Positions 52,410 to 62,358 of a stretch of DNA of 64,000 bases are shown in pieces. The DNA lies in contig CAKSBP010000006.1 of NCBI GenBank assembly GCA_934438135.1, forward strand, positions 1 through 64,000, written 5' to 3'. This DNA comes from an uncultured Clostridium sp. GTDB lineage: Bacteria; Bacillota; Clostridia; Lachnospirales; Lachnospiraceae. Both the position numbers and the translations under genes were made by a program. A model generated the notes under the pieces. The model had not been told where the DNA came from. It saw nothing but the letters and a program-made list of their open reading frames with translations, and made no database searches. The first letter of the stretch is position 1, and each line of letters begins with the position of its first letter.

Positions 52410-52619
52410 CAGGAAGGAAAAATGAATGCATAAGGAAAATTAAGAGGAACTGACAAAAACCTGATATTACCATTTTCAAATAATCCAACAAGGTCTATAA
52501 TGGATTATAATGATTGAAAAGGATGTTAAAAATTCTGTGTGATATGGGAATGAAAGACTGCTTTAGAGAATCCTGAAACACTTTATTAAAAATTTATAAA
52601 AATAGAAAAGGAGAATAAG

Positions 52620-53093
52620 ATGGCAGGAATATGTGCAGAACATATTAATCCACTCCTGATTGCAGCAAGGCAGATTTTACAGACAGCCTGTCAGATAGAT
52701 GCGGTAATTGGGAAACCCACATTAGAAGGGATAACAGGAAAGACAGATACATTTGCAATCAGCATTAATTTAATCGGAGACATAAAGGGACAGGCTTTGC
52801 TTGCGTTTGATTGTAGTGTGGCATGTGATATTGCATCCCGAATGTGCATGATACCTATTACAGAGATGGATGATCTTTCTAAGAGCGCGATATGTGAACT
52901 TGGCAATATGATTATGGGAAATGCAGCAACGGTATTTTCGACACATGGAATATCAGTGGATATTACACCGCCGCTTCTGATTCAGGGTGACGTCTTATTT
53001 TCCAAGACATATGGATCATATATCTGTATACCGATTATCTATGATGGAGATAAAGTCGTAGAATTACATTTTGCAGCGAGAGGGAATGATTAA
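52620..53093 (+). CDS. CheX-type phosphatase-like protein
   Basis: CheC/CheX/FliY proteins dephosphorylate CheY-P or other response regulators. The 157-residue protein matches CheX in length and fold pattern. It carries the active-site motif ExxN (ICELGNMIMGNA) followed by 21 residues and Pro, as in functional CheX and FliY. No chemotaxis or flagellar genes are in the window, so its response-regulator target may be different. The nearby OmpR-type pair is a candidate by proximity only. The start follows AAAGGAG. The 210-bp gap before it holds TATAAT-like boxes at about 52495-52510 but no clear -35 or structure. Confidence 0.84.
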   Translation: MAGICAEHINPLLIAARQILQTACQIDAVIGKPTLEGITGKTDTFAISINLIGDIKGQALLAFDCSVACDIASRMCMIPITEMDDLSKSAICELGNMIMGNAATVFSTHGISVDITPPLLIQGDVLFSKTYGSYICIPIIYDGDKVVELHFAARGND

Positions 53094-53094
53094 G

Positions 53095-53586
53095 ATGATA
53101 AATATTGTGTTACATGAACCTGAGATTCCAGCAAATACGGGGAATATTGGACGAAGTTGTGTTGCAGCAGGTGCAAGGCTTCATTTGATTGAGCCAATGG
53201 GATTTCGTATCAACCAGAAGGAAGTAAAACGTGCTGGTCTGGATTATTGGGATAAGTTAGATGTGACAGTTTACGATTCTTACCATGATTTTATGGAGAA
53301 GAATCCGGGAGTTAAGATTTATATGGCAACAACAAAAGCCAAACACATATATACAGAGGCGAAATTTGAACCAGACTGCTATATTATGTTTGGCAAGGAG
53401 AGTGCTGGTATTCCGGAAGAAATTCTGATAGAACATCCAGATAACTGCATCCGTATTCCGATGATTGGAGACATTCGTTCTCTTAATTTAGGAAATTCAG
53501 TTGCAATCGTTCTTTATGAAGCATTACGTCAGAATAATTTTGCACATATGAATCTAGAAGGAGAACTTCATCATCTACACTGGTAG
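53095..53586 (+). CDS. trmL: tRNA (cytidine/uridine-34-2'-O)-methyltransferase TrmL
   Basis: This SPOUT-fold enzyme methylates the wobble ribose of tRNA-Leu isoacceptors. ATG 53095 gives MINIVLHEPEIPANTGNIGR, the standard start; it is 10 bases after AGGG and one base after the previous stop. The 163-residue protein has the knot motifs FGKESAGIPEEIL and IPMIGDIRSLNLGNSVAIVL. It is convergent with the histidine kinase gene, with no gap between the stops. Confidence 0.94.
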   Translation: MINIVLHEPEIPANTGNIGRSCVAAGARLHLIEPMGFRINQKEVKRAGLDYWDKLDVTVYDSYHDFMEKNPGVKIYMATTKAKHIYTEAKFEPDCYIMFGKESAGIPEEILIEHPDNCIRIPMIGDIRSLNLGNSVAIVLYEALRQNNFAHMNLEGELHHLHW

Positions 53587-55002
53587 CTATTCGTTGTCTG
53601 CTGCCGGCAGAGTAAATACAAATTCCGTACCAACGCCTTCGGTGCTGATAACATTAATGTTTTCGCCGTGGGCGTTTATAATTTCTTTTACAATGGACAG
53701 GCCAAGGCCGGTTCCTTTTTTATCTTTTCCTCTGGATAAATCTGTTTTATAAAAGCGATCCCAGATTTTCTGTATATTTTCACTTGGAATTCCAATACCA
53801 TGGTCTTTCACCGAAACAAATACTTTATCATTTTTTTCTTCTGTAGAAATCCGTATGGTAGAGCCATTGGGACTGAACTTAATGGCATTATCGATTAGGT
53901 TATACAGAACCTGCTGTATTTTATCTACATCTCCACAGACTGGAATTTCTGATTCTGCGAAAATCAATTCAATAGAAATCTTTTTCTTTGTTCCGATTCC
54001 TTCAAAAGTCTCTGCTGTTTTCTTAATTACACTGTTAATTGGAAATGTCACAATATTTAAAAATGCACCATTGTACTTAATGTTATTTAGTGTAAGTAGA
54101 TTGGTTGTCAGTTTTGTCAGACGATCGGTTTCAAATAAAATGATGTTCAGGTATTTATTCTGCATTTCTGGAGGAATGGTTCCGTCCAGAATAGCCTGAG
54201 TATAGCCACGGATAGAGGTCAGTGGAGAACGGAAATCGTGGGATATGTTTGCAATGAAATTTTTTTGATAATCCTCCAGATTTTCCAGTTTCTGAGCCAT
54301 ATAGTTAATGGCACTGGAAACCGTATAAAATTCGTCATGACGGTGGAAGTCCAGCTGATAGCGGAAGTTCCCATCCATATATTCTTTGACACCATTTTTT
54401 AATTTCCGTAGCGGTCTGTTTACATAATGATATAGAAAGAAAAATGCAAGTATTAGAAGAATGCCAAACAGAATCAGGCAGTAATTGATAATAGAAATGT
54501 ATCCTTTTGTCGCTTCTTCAATGGATTTCATTGGTAGAAGCATTACAATATATCCCTTAATTGTAAGTCCGGAACTAATGGTATAAATGACACTGAGAGA
54601 AGGTTCTGACAATGTGCCTTGAATGGTGGTGTTTATCACGTAGTTTTTACCAAGAAATTCCGGATCTGTAACATTTAAATTATCAATAGGAACGTTCTGT
54701 TCGGAAGAACGGGTATCGGCAATTATTTTTCCATCTGCATTGACTGCCCAGATACGGGAGTCAATGAAGGTATCAACAGTTTTCAACTGTGTTGTCAGAC
54801 TGGAAAGATCAATATAATTCTGATAGTAGTTTGTCATGTATTCGGTTCCAATTGTCTGGGCTTCTTTGTAAAGAACCGATATTTTCTGGTCGGCTATCTG
54901 TTTCGCAATGCAACGAGGAAGAAAGATATTAAAAAATGCGGCCACACTAGTAAATACAATCAACAGCCATATAAGCATTCGGGTGGACAATCTATTAAGC
55001 AT
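53587..55002 (-). CDS. Sensor histidine kinase
   Basis: The 471-residue protein has two membrane spans (about 8-30 and 168-190) flanking an extracytoplasmic sensor domain. A HAMP domain follows (about 192-245), then a HisKA phosphoacceptor (ISHDFRSPLTSIRGY, His near 255), and an HATPase_c with N-box NLIDNAIKF, G1 DHGIGI and G2 GTGLGLSIVK. It is typical of EnvZ/PhoR-class kinases. It overlaps the response regulator gene by eight bases (start within its end), so they form a pair. The signal is unknown. The kinase has Asp-Phe in the phosphoacceptor box, where Glu-Leu or Glu-Phe is more usual. Confidence 0.94.
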   Translation of the reverse strand: MLNRLSTRMLIWLLIVFTSVAAFFNIFLPRCIAKQIADQKISVLYKEAQTIGTEYMTNYYQNYIDLSSLTTQLKTVDTFIDSRIWAVNADGKIIADTRSSEQNVPIDNLNVTDPEFLGKNYVINTTIQGTLSEPSLSVIYTISSGLTIKGYIVMLLPMKSIEEATKGYISIINYCLILFGILLILAFFFLYHYVNRPLRKLKNGVKEYMDGNFRYQLDFHRHDEFYTVSSAINYMAQKLENLEDYQKNFIANISHDFRSPLTSIRGYTQAILDGTIPPEMQNKYLNIILFETDRLTKLTTNLLTLNNIKYNGAFLNIVTFPINSVIKKTAETFEGIGTKKKISIELIFAESEIPVCGDVDKIQQVLYNLIDNAIKFSPNGSTIRISTEEKNDKVFVSVKDHGIGIPSENIQKIWDRFYKTDLSRGKDKKGTGLGLSIVKEIINAHGENINVISTEGVGTEFVFTLPAADNE

Positions 55003-55714
55003 TGTTTTTCACCTCAAATTTGTAGCCGATTCCCCAGACAGTGGCAAGTGACCAGTTTTTATGATCTTTGATTTTCGCACGGAGACGTTTGATATGAACG
55101 TCAACGGTACGGGTGTCTCCGATGTATTCGTAACCCCAGATATGGTCCAGAAGCTGTTCCCTTGTAAAAACCTGATTTGGATGGGAAGCCAGGAAATAAA
55201 ACAGTTCCAGTTCCTTTGGAGGCATTTCAATCGTATTTCCTAAGTATAAAACGGAGTAGTTCGTCTGATTGATAATCAAATCCGGATACTCTACGTATTC
55301 ACCAGTCTGTTCTTGTGCAGAGATAACAGGTATTGTTGGTTTTTGATTATAACGTCTAAGTACGGCTTTTACCCGGGCAACCAGTTCCTTGGAATCGAAC
55401 GGTTTAATAATATAGTCATCTGCACCAAGTTCTAGTCCAAGTACTTTATCAAAGACCTCACCTTTTGCAGAAAGCATAATAATTGGTACACCAGAAACTT
55501 TGCGGATTTCCTTGCAGACTTCATAGCCATCAATGCCTGGAAGCATTAAATCCAGAAGAATCAAGTTTGGATTGTAGGTCTGGAAGGCAGTCAGTGCTGC
55601 CTCACCATCTTCTACTGTTTTGGTATCATAGCATTCCTTGTTTAAATATAAAGCAATGAGCTCCGCAATATTTTCATCATCATCAACGATTAGTATTTTT
55701 TGCTTGATAGCCAT
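54995..55714 (-). CDS. OmpR/PhoB-family response regulator
   Basis: ATG 55714 is used because it is preceded by AGGGGGG; an in-frame start at 55735 lacks a site. The 239-residue protein has a receiver domain with Asp55 (LILLDLMLPGIDG), acidic pocket VDDDE, and Lys in YIIKPFD. The winged-helix DNA-binding output (about 145-238) has TREQLLDHIWGYEY and TVDVHIKRLRAKI. It pairs with the adjacent kinase. The gene starts 25 bp after the mutS2 stop on the same strand, so it may be read from mutS2 transcripts. Confidence 0.95.
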   Translation of the reverse strand: MAIKQKILIVDDDENIAELIALYLNKECYDTKTVEDGEAALTAFQTYNPNLILLDLMLPGIDGYEVCKEIRKVSGVPIIMLSAKGEVFDKVLGLELGADDYIIKPFDSKELVARVKAVLRRYNQKPTIPVISAQEQTGEYVEYPDLIINQTNYSVLYLGNTIEMPPKELELFYFLASHPNQVFTREQLLDHIWGYEYIGDTRTVDVHIKRLRAKIKDHKNWSLATVWGIGYKFEVKNNA

Positions 55715-55738
55715 GTTTTCCCCCCTGTAAATCATTTC

Positions 55739-58150
55739 TTATAATTCAACAATTGTTACTCCACGGTCGCCTTCGCCGAATTCGCCGGCACGATAGGATT
55801 TTACAGCTCTGCATGTTTTCAGGTACTGCTGTACCGCATTTCTAAGGGCACCAGTACCACGTCCGTGTATAATACGGACTTGTGGAAGATGGGAAAGAAC
55901 AGCATCATCCAGATATTTGTCCAATGTAGCAATTCCTTCGTCTACTGTCATACCAATAATATTGAGTTCTGGGCGGATATTCAGACTCTTATTCATTTTA
56001 ATTTTACCACTTCCGGTTTTCTGGAAGCTTGGTGCGGTAACTGTAGGTTCATCAATCAGTTCCAGATCATTAATGTTAATCTGAGAGCGAAGAATTCCCA
56101 TTTGTACATAAACGTCCCCTTTGGCATTTGGCTTGCCGGAAATAATGCCATTAACATTCAGACTGATTACGTGAACGCTTTCGCCTGGTTTAAAGTCCTG
56201 AGGACGGTTGTTTTTATTTGTTTTTGTTTTTCGAACCAGTTTGGATTCTGTCTTTCCAACCTTTTCACGAAGGGCAGTACGTTCTCTCTCCATATCTTTC
56301 TGAAGACCACTTTGTTTGGCCCATTTGTTGTATTTTCGGATGGACTGGTCTGCATAATCCTTTGCCTCCTGTAAAATCTCACGGGCATTTTCATTTGCTT
56401 CCCGTAAAATTCGTTCTTTGGCAGCGTCAATTTTTTCATTTTTTGCTTTTAGTTGAGCTTTTAACTGTTCAATTTCTTCTTTAGAAGCATTTAATGCAGC
56501 CTGTTCTTTTTCAATGGTAATACGGCTTGCTTCCAGGTCGGCAATTACATCTTCAAAATTCTGGCTTTCATTATCGATTCTGGATTTGGCATCTTCAATA
56601 ATATAATCTGGAAGACCAAGTTTGCTGGAAATGGCAAATGCATTACTTTTTCCAGGGATACCGATTAACAGACGGTAAGTAGGACGAAGTGTTTCCACAT
56701 CAAATTCGCAGCTTGCATTTTCAACTCCAGGAGTGGAGAGTGCAAATAGTTTTAACTCACTGTAATGGGTTGTTGCCATGGTTTTTGCCCCGATGTTATG
56801 AAGGAAGGAGAGAATCGCCATAGCAAGAGCAGCACCTTCCACTGGGTCAGTTCCAGCACCAAGTTCATCGAATAGACAGAGAGAACGTTCATTTGCCTGT
56901 TTAATAATAGAAATATCATTGACCATATGAGAAGAGAAAGTACTTAAACTTTGTTCAATACTCTGTTCATCTCCGATATCTGCGAATACATCTTCAAATA
57001 CAGAAAGTTCGGAATGGTCAAATGCTGGAATGTGAAGCCCGGATTGTCCCATTAACGTAAATAGTCCGACCGTTTTTAAGGAAACGGTTTTACCACCTGT
57101 ATTTGGGCCTGTTACAACCAAAAGGCTGAAATCCTTTCCAAGACGTACATCAATTGGCACAACTTTATGAGGATCAATTAAAGGGTGACGGCCTTTCTTA
57201 ATATTGATAATTCCCTTTTCATTAAAAATTGGAGCACTTGCTTTCATCTGTCTGGATAAACCTGCTTTTGCAAAAATGAAGTCCAGTTTCGTAATGGTTT
57301 CCAGATTTAATTTTAATTCTTCCGTATAAGCACTAATCTGATTGCTTAAATCTGCTAAAATGCGTTCGATTTCATCCTGTTCTTTTAAGGCAAGTTCCCG
57401 TAAATCATTATTAAGTTTTACGATTGCCATTGGTTCCATAAATAAAGTAGAACCGGTTGCAGACTGGTCATGAATCATACCTTTAAACTGGCTGCGGTAT
57501 TCTGCTTTAACTGGAAGACAGTAACGGCCGTTACGCATAGTAATCAGTGCATCTTGTAACATGGTTCTGGTAGATGAGTTATTCACCAGGCTGTTTAACT
57601 GTTCATGAATTTTACTGTTCGTATTTTTAATAGTGCGTCGTATGGTTTTTAAAGTACTGCTGGCATCATCGCTGATTTCTTCCGGTGAAACAATGCAGCG
57701 TTTGATTTCGTTATTTAAAGTAGAAAGTGGTTCTAGTACAGAGAAGTAGCCATTCAAGGAATTTACATCCTCTTGTGTTTCTTCAGATTCCTCCACACCG
57801 GTCTGACTTCTTGTGTTTGGTTTTTCTTTTCTGGTGTAGGATTTTACACGAAGTGCTACATCCAGCAGGGAACTGATAGAGAGAATTTCTTCTATACTTA
57901 AAATAGAGCCAACTTCCAGACGCATGAGGGACGGGCGAACGTCTCTTGCACCGGAAAAGGATAACGAGCCTTTTTTATAAATCATAGAAAGAGCATCTGA
58001 AGTTTCGGTTAAATTCTGTTCTATTTCAGAAAGAGAGGTGGAAGGTACAAGCGCTTTGCACATCTCTTTTCCTAAAACGGTATTTGCAGTAGATACCAGT
58101 TTGTCCACAATTTTGTCAAACTCTAAGGTTTTCAATACTTTTTTATTCAT
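55739..58150 (-). CDS. mutS2: Endonuclease MutS2
   Basis: MutS2 is a MutS-family ATPase with a nuclease domain that suppresses recombination and, in Bacillus, rescues collided ribosomes. The 803-residue protein has a lever region (about 1-330), ATPase with Walker A VTGPNTGGKTVSLK (about 345-358), LCLFDELGAGTDPVEGAAL and TTHYSELK, a coiled-coil segment (about 520-600), a KOW-like stretch (about 640-690), and the C-terminal Smr nuclease with IIHGRGTGALR. The Smr LDLHG motif is not seen; the position reads GMTVDEGIATLDKYLDD, so nuclease activity may differ. The start follows AGAGGC. Confidence 0.94.
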   Translation of the reverse strand: MNKKVLKTLEFDKIVDKLVSTANTVLGKEMCKALVPSTSLSEIEQNLTETSDALSMIYKKGSLSFSGARDVRPSLMRLEVGSILSIEEILSISSLLDVALRVKSYTRKEKPNTRSQTGVEESEETQEDVNSLNGYFSVLEPLSTLNNEIKRCIVSPEEISDDASSTLKTIRRTIKNTNSKIHEQLNSLVNNSSTRTMLQDALITMRNGRYCLPVKAEYRSQFKGMIHDQSATGSTLFMEPMAIVKLNNDLRELALKEQDEIERILADLSNQISAYTEELKLNLETITKLDFIFAKAGLSRQMKASAPIFNEKGIINIKKGRHPLIDPHKVVPIDVRLGKDFSLLVVTGPNTGGKTVSLKTVGLFTLMGQSGLHIPAFDHSELSVFEDVFADIGDEQSIEQSLSTFSSHMVNDISIIKQANERSLCLFDELGAGTDPVEGAALAMAILSFLHNIGAKTMATTHYSELKLFALSTPGVENASCEFDVETLRPTYRLLIGIPGKSNAFAISSKLGLPDYIIEDAKSRIDNESQNFEDVIADLEASRITIEKEQAALNASKEEIEQLKAQLKAKNEKIDAAKERILREANENAREILQEAKDYADQSIRKYNKWAKQSGLQKDMERERTALREKVGKTESKLVRKTKTNKNNRPQDFKPGESVHVISLNVNGIISGKPNAKGDVYVQMGILRSQININDLELIDEPTVTAPSFQKTGSGKIKMNKSLNIRPELNIIGMTVDEGIATLDKYLDDAVLSHLPQVRIIHGRGTGALRNAVQQYLKTCRAVKSYRAGEFGEGDRGVTIVEL

Positions 58151-58389
58151 GTTTCATGCCTCTTTTCTAAAATGGTATACACATGTATCATATAGTATTT
58201 TACCGTAGTTTGCTAAAAAATAAAATATAAACTTTGGAAATTGTATCGCTGAGGTCTATATGGATTTGTTAACAATTAATTCACAACTTGTTCATATGTA
58301 GATGATAGAATAAATTATAATTTGTGGTTTTTGTGCAATAGGACTTTATGACTATTAACACTTGTGGTATTTAAGGAGATATTTTATTT

Positions 58390-59715
58390 ATGAAAACGGA
58401 AGAGAATGAAAAAGAATACTCCTTTATACAGGAGAAAATTGTACCTAAGACAAAGAATTCGAGAAAAAAGCGAGTAAGAAGTGTGATTACTACAGTGTCT
58501 CTTGCTGTTTTATTTGGATTTATAAGCAGCATAGTTTTCAGCTTTTCAAATTATTTTATCAGGAAAACAACAAAAGATGATAGGGGAATGGTGAAACTTG
58601 AGCAGGGTGAAAGCAGTCCTATGCCGGAGGCAGCAGCATCTCCAGAGGTAAAGGAAGAAAATGCTTCGAAAAATACAGAGAGTTCACTATCGGATTTTAA
58701 AATAGCAGAAGTAATGGATATTCGTTCTTACCAGAAACTATTTTCTATGATGACGGATATTAATAATGATTTGAAATATTCCATGGTAACTGTTGTAGCG
58801 TATCAGAATATTACAAGCTGGCTCGAATTAGAAAATGCAGATTCCAGTTATGGGCTGATTGTGGCAGATGATGATAATACGGTTTATATTATGTGCACCT
58901 ACACTAAAATAAAAGGAATCGATAAGATTAAAATAAAGTTTTATAATGATGATATGCTGACGGCTTCTGTGACGGGATATGATAAAGATACAAACCTGGC
59001 AATTCTTCAGGTAGAGAAAGATAAACTGGCAAAGCGTACAGGCCAGAAGATAACCAAAGCAGTGATGGGAGATTCCTATCAGATTACGACGGGGACACCA
59101 GTACTTGCACTGGGTTCTCCCAATGGATATATGTATTCTATGTTGATTGGATATGTGACGGATCCGGCAGTAAATAAATTTATTGTAGATGGGAAATTGG
59201 AAATGTATCATACCAGTATTGAGGAAAAAGAGGAAGGTTCTGGTTTTTTTGTCAATCTAAGTGGACAGATTATTGGTGTTATGACCCATGATTATAGGGA
59301 AAATTCGGATAAGAAGATTATGTCTTTTCTTGGTGTTTCAAGACTGCGCTCGATTGTGGAAGATATTATTAATAATCGAGAACGGGCATATCTTGGAATT
59401 GAGGCATGTGAACTGACCAGTGATGAAGCAAAGACATTTAATGTAAACTATGGAATTTATGTGACGGATGTAATTGCGGACTCTCCTGCATTTAATCAAG
59501 GAATCAAGTCGGGGGATGTAATTACAGAAGTAGATGGAAAATGCATTTCTTCTGTCAGTGCATTGAATTCGATTCTTCGTACCCATGCCCCAGAGGATAA
59601 AATTGAATTTAAAATAACGAGGCAGTCAAAAGATGAATATCCGAAGATTTCATTTCCGGAACAGACGATGAATATTGTTTTGGGAAAGAAGCCATTAACA
59701 GAAACTAAAAAGTAA
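58390..59715 (+). CDS. HtrA-like trypsin-PDZ protein, probably catalytically inactive
   Basis: The 441-residue protein has a basic cytosolic stretch, one membrane span (about 34-54), a linker, a trypsin-like (S1C) domain (about 125-310), and a PDZ domain (about 325-430, LGIEACELTS to VDGKCISSVSALNSIL). HtrA/DegP needs His, Asp and Ser. The His motif, usually TNxHVI-G, reads CTYTKIKG, with Thr for His. The Asp motif, TDLAVL, reads TNLAIL, with Asn for Asp. The Ser motif, GNSGG, reads EGSGF, shortened. The scaffold and PDZ domain remain, so it may be a pseudo-protease that binds peptides. The start follows AAGGAGAT. Confidence 0.85.
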   Translation: MKTEENEKEYSFIQEKIVPKTKNSRKKRVRSVITTVSLAVLFGFISSIVFSFSNYFIRKTTKDDRGMVKLEQGESSPMPEAAASPEVKEENASKNTESSLSDFKIAEVMDIRSYQKLFSMMTDINNDLKYSMVTVVAYQNITSWLELENADSSYGLIVADDDNTVYIMCTYTKIKGIDKIKIKFYNDDMLTASVTGYDKDTNLAILQVEKDKLAKRTGQKITKAVMGDSYQITTGTPVLALGSPNGYMYSMLIGYVTDPAVNKFIVDGKLEMYHTSIEEKEEGSGFFVNLSGQIIGVMTHDYRENSDKKIMSFLGVSRLRSIVEDIINNRERAYLGIEACELTSDEAKTFNVNYGIYVTDVIADSPAFNQGIKSGDVITEVDGKCISSVSALNSILRTHAPEDKIEFKITRQSKDEYPKISFPEQTMNIVLGKKPLTETKK

Positions 59716-59879
59716 AAAAATGTATAAAAAGGATGGAGAGTGGTAAGTTTTAAATTATTGCTCTCCATGTCTTTTCTATTTGGAGTGGTTAAGGTATAAT
59801 AGTAGAAGATTTGCAGTTGTACAGAACACAGCTGACAGCAGAAAATGTTTGTGGAATAGAAAGGTTAGGAATTAATACT

Positions 59880-60821
59880 ATGCGTTATATTTGTGAGTTA
59901 CATGAAGGGGAGACGTTATCTTCAACTTATTTATGCAAAGTGAAACAGATGCTTAAGACGAAAGCAGGTAAAACATACTGTTCATTGATACTTCAGGATA
60001 AAACAGGAACACTGGATGCGAAAATTTGGGAGATGTCCAATGCCATTGAGAATTTTGAGCCGATGGATTTTATTCATATTGATGGACAGCTGACAAGTTT
60101 TCAGGGTTCTTTGCAGCTTAATGTGAGAAGAGTACGAAAAGCACAGGAGGGAGAATATGTGCCAGCTGACTATATTCCAACTTCAAAAAAGAATATTAAA
60201 GAGATGTACAATGAAATTTTAGATTTGGTAAACAGTGTAAAAAATCCATATTTGAGTACACTATTAAAGAGCTTTTTTGTAGAGGATAAAAATTTCCAGA
60301 AGAGATTCATGGCTCATTCTGCTGCCAAAAGCGTTCATCACAGCTTTATGGGCGGACTGGTAGAACATACATTAGGGGTAGCGAAACTTTGCGATTACTT
60401 AGCAGCAAACTATCCATTTCTAAATCGTGATATTCTGATTACAGGAGCACTTTTCCATGATCTTGGAAAAGTAGAGGAATTATCTGATTTTCCAGAAAAT
60501 GATTATACTGATGATGGTCAGTTATTAGGACATATTTTCATTGGAGCAGAGAAACTGAGTGAGAAAATCCGTACAATTCCTGGATTCCCTCATAAGTTAT
60601 CCGCAGAGCTTTGCCATTGTATTCTTTCACATCATGGCGAACTGGAGTATGGTTCTCCAAAGAAACCGGCAACAGCAGAAGCGCTTGCCCTTAGTTTTGC
60701 AGATAATACAGATGCAAAACTTCAAACAGTACGTGAAGTATTAGAGAGTGGCGATGAAAAGACGGAATGGCTTGGCTATAATCGTTTCTTTGAAACCAAT
60801 ATCCGTAGAAGTTCAAAATAA
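59880..60821 (+). CDS. 3'-5' exoribonuclease YhaM-like (OB-fold plus HD domain)
   Basis: This HD-domain exonuclease trims RNA and single-stranded DNA from the 3' end. The start is ATG 59880, nine bases after AGGA; a TTG at 59811 would add 23 residues. The resulting 313 residues equal Bacillus YhaM in size. An OB-fold with the TGTLDAKIWEM segment occupies the N-terminus (about 15-110). The HD domain (about 150-285) has metal-binding HSFMGGLVEHTLGV, LFHDLGKVEEL and HCILSHHGELEYGSPKKPATAEAL. No other RNase genes are next to it. It lies 16 bp before the rRNA methyltransferase gene. Confidence 0.91.
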   Translation: MRYICELHEGETLSSTYLCKVKQMLKTKAGKTYCSLILQDKTGTLDAKIWEMSNAIENFEPMDFIHIDGQLTSFQGSLQLNVRRVRKAQEGEYVPADYIPTSKKNIKEMYNEILDLVNSVKNPYLSTLLKSFFVEDKNFQKRFMAHSAAKSVHHSFMGGLVEHTLGVAKLCDYLAANYPFLNRDILITGALFHDLGKVEELSDFPENDYTDDGQLLGHIFIGAEKLSEKIRTIPGFPHKLSAELCHCILSHHGELEYGSPKKPATAEALALSFADNTDAKLQTVREVLESGDEKTEWLGYNRFFETNIRRSSK

Positions 60822-60836
60822 TCTGGAGCAGCTAAT

Positions 60837-62249
60837 ATGAAGAGAGTAAATGAAGAGAACGAAGTGAAACTTCAAAAAAACGACGAATTAAATATAGAAA
60901 TTGATGATATTGGTACGGAAGGTGAAGGTATAGCCCATTTAAACGGTTATGCCTTATTTATAAAGGATACCCTTCCGGGTGATTATATCCGTGCCAAAAT
61001 CATTAAGACGAAAAAAAGCTATGGTTATGCCCGTATGATAGAGATTATCAAACCGTCTACTGACCGTGTAGAGCCAAAATGCCCTGTTGCCCGTACCTGT
61101 GGTGGATGTCAGATTCAGCATCTTTCTTATAAAAAGCAGCTGGCATTTAAACAGAATAAAATTAAAAACTGTCTGACCCGTATCGGTAAATTTCCAGAAT
61201 CTCAGATTGATGCGATTATGGAGCCGGTCATGGGAATGGAAGAACCTTATTATTACCGGAATAAGGCACAGTTCCCGATTGGAAAAGACAAGAATGGCAA
61301 TCTGGTAGCTGGTTTTTATGTGAGCCGAACCCATTCCATCATTCATATGCCGGGCTGTATGATTCAGGCGAAGGTAAATGAGCAGATTTTAGAAGTTATC
61401 TTGGATTTCATGAAGAAATACAACGTGGAACCTTATAATGAAGTGGCTCATAAAGGTCTTGTCCGTCACGTCTTAACCCGTGTGGGCTATGTGACCGGCG
61501 AGCTGATGGTCTGCCTTGTGATAAATGGAACAACACTTCCTCATGCAGATAAGCTGATTGCTGAACTTGTTAAAATAGAAGGCATGAAGAGCATCAGTAT
61601 TAATATTAATAAAGAGAGAACAAATGTTATCCTTGGAAACAAAGTGAAGACTCTTTGGGGAGAGGATTATATTGTAGATTATATTGACGACGTCAAATAT
61701 CAGATTTCTCCATTATCTTTCTATCAGGTAAATCCAATACAGACAAAGAAACTGTATGAAACAGCACTTTCTTTTGCCGGGCTTACTGGAAATGAAGTGG
61801 TTTGGGATTTATACTGTGGAATCGGAACGATTTCTTTATTCTTGGCAAAACAGGCAAAAATGGTTTATGGTGTGGAAATTGTTCCGGAAGCCATCGATGA
61901 TGCAAACCAGAATAAGAAGCTTAATGGAATCTCTAACGTGGAATTCTTTACTGGAGCAGCAGAAGAAATCCTGCCTGTTAAATATAAGGAGAGTAATGGA
62001 GCAATGACAGCAGATGTTATCGTTGTGGATCCACCAAGAAAAGGCTGTGAACAGACACTTCTGGATACTATTCTTAACATGGTGCCGAAGAAAGTCGTTT
62101 ATGTAAGCTGCGATCCTGCAACCCTGGCAAGGGATCTTAAAATTCTTTGTGAGGGTGGATATGAACTTAAAAAAGTTCGTGGATGCGATATGTTTGGGCA
62201 TTCGGGGCACGTGGAAACAGTATGTCTGCTGTCAAGAAAAGACCAATAA
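60837..62249 (+). CDS. 23S rRNA (uracil-5)-methyltransferase RlmD/RumA-like
   Basis: This SAM-dependent enzyme forms 5-methyluridine in 23S rRNA. The 470-residue protein has an N-terminal TRAM domain (about 12-72, IDDIGTEGEGIAHLNGYALF with more). The [4Fe-4S] cysteines lie in CPVARTCGGCQIQHL (about 83-95). The SAM domain has WDLYCGIGTISLFLA, and the catalytic VVDPPRKGCEQTLLD plus YVSCDPATLARD with the nucleophilic Cys. RlmD, RlmCD and TrmA-like enzymes share these. The Firmicute RlmCD type (methylating U747 and U1939) is equally possible. It is probably cotranscribed with the YhaM-like gene. Confidence 0.92.
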   Translation: MKRVNEENEVKLQKNDELNIEIDDIGTEGEGIAHLNGYALFIKDTLPGDYIRAKIIKTKKSYGYARMIEIIKPSTDRVEPKCPVARTCGGCQIQHLSYKKQLAFKQNKIKNCLTRIGKFPESQIDAIMEPVMGMEEPYYYRNKAQFPIGKDKNGNLVAGFYVSRTHSIIHMPGCMIQAKVNEQILEVILDFMKKYNVEPYNEVAHKGLVRHVLTRVGYVTGELMVCLVINGTTLPHADKLIAELVKIEGMKSISININKERTNVILGNKVKTLWGEDYIVDYIDDVKYQISPLSFYQVNPIQTKKLYETALSFAGLTGNEVVWDLYCGIGTISLFLAKQAKMVYGVEIVPEAIDDANQNKKLNGISNVEFFTGAAEEILPVKYKESNGAMTADVIVVDPPRKGCEQTLLDTILNMVPKKVVYVSCDPATLARDLKILCEGGYELKKVRGCDMFGHSGHVETVCLLSRKDQ

Positions 62250-62358
62250 ATCAAAGGTTTCTGTGATTTGGGAACTAAAATAGATGTGTGTGTTTGTTTC
62301 CACAGAGTGGGGATGAGGGAATTAATTTATCTAGTGGGCTAACATTAAAATTAGCCAC

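Noticed and set aside
58266..58290. TTGTTAACAATTAATTCACAA upstream of the HtrA-like gene as a Rex site
   Set aside because: The half-sites are seven bases apart instead of four, so it does not fit the Rex geometry.
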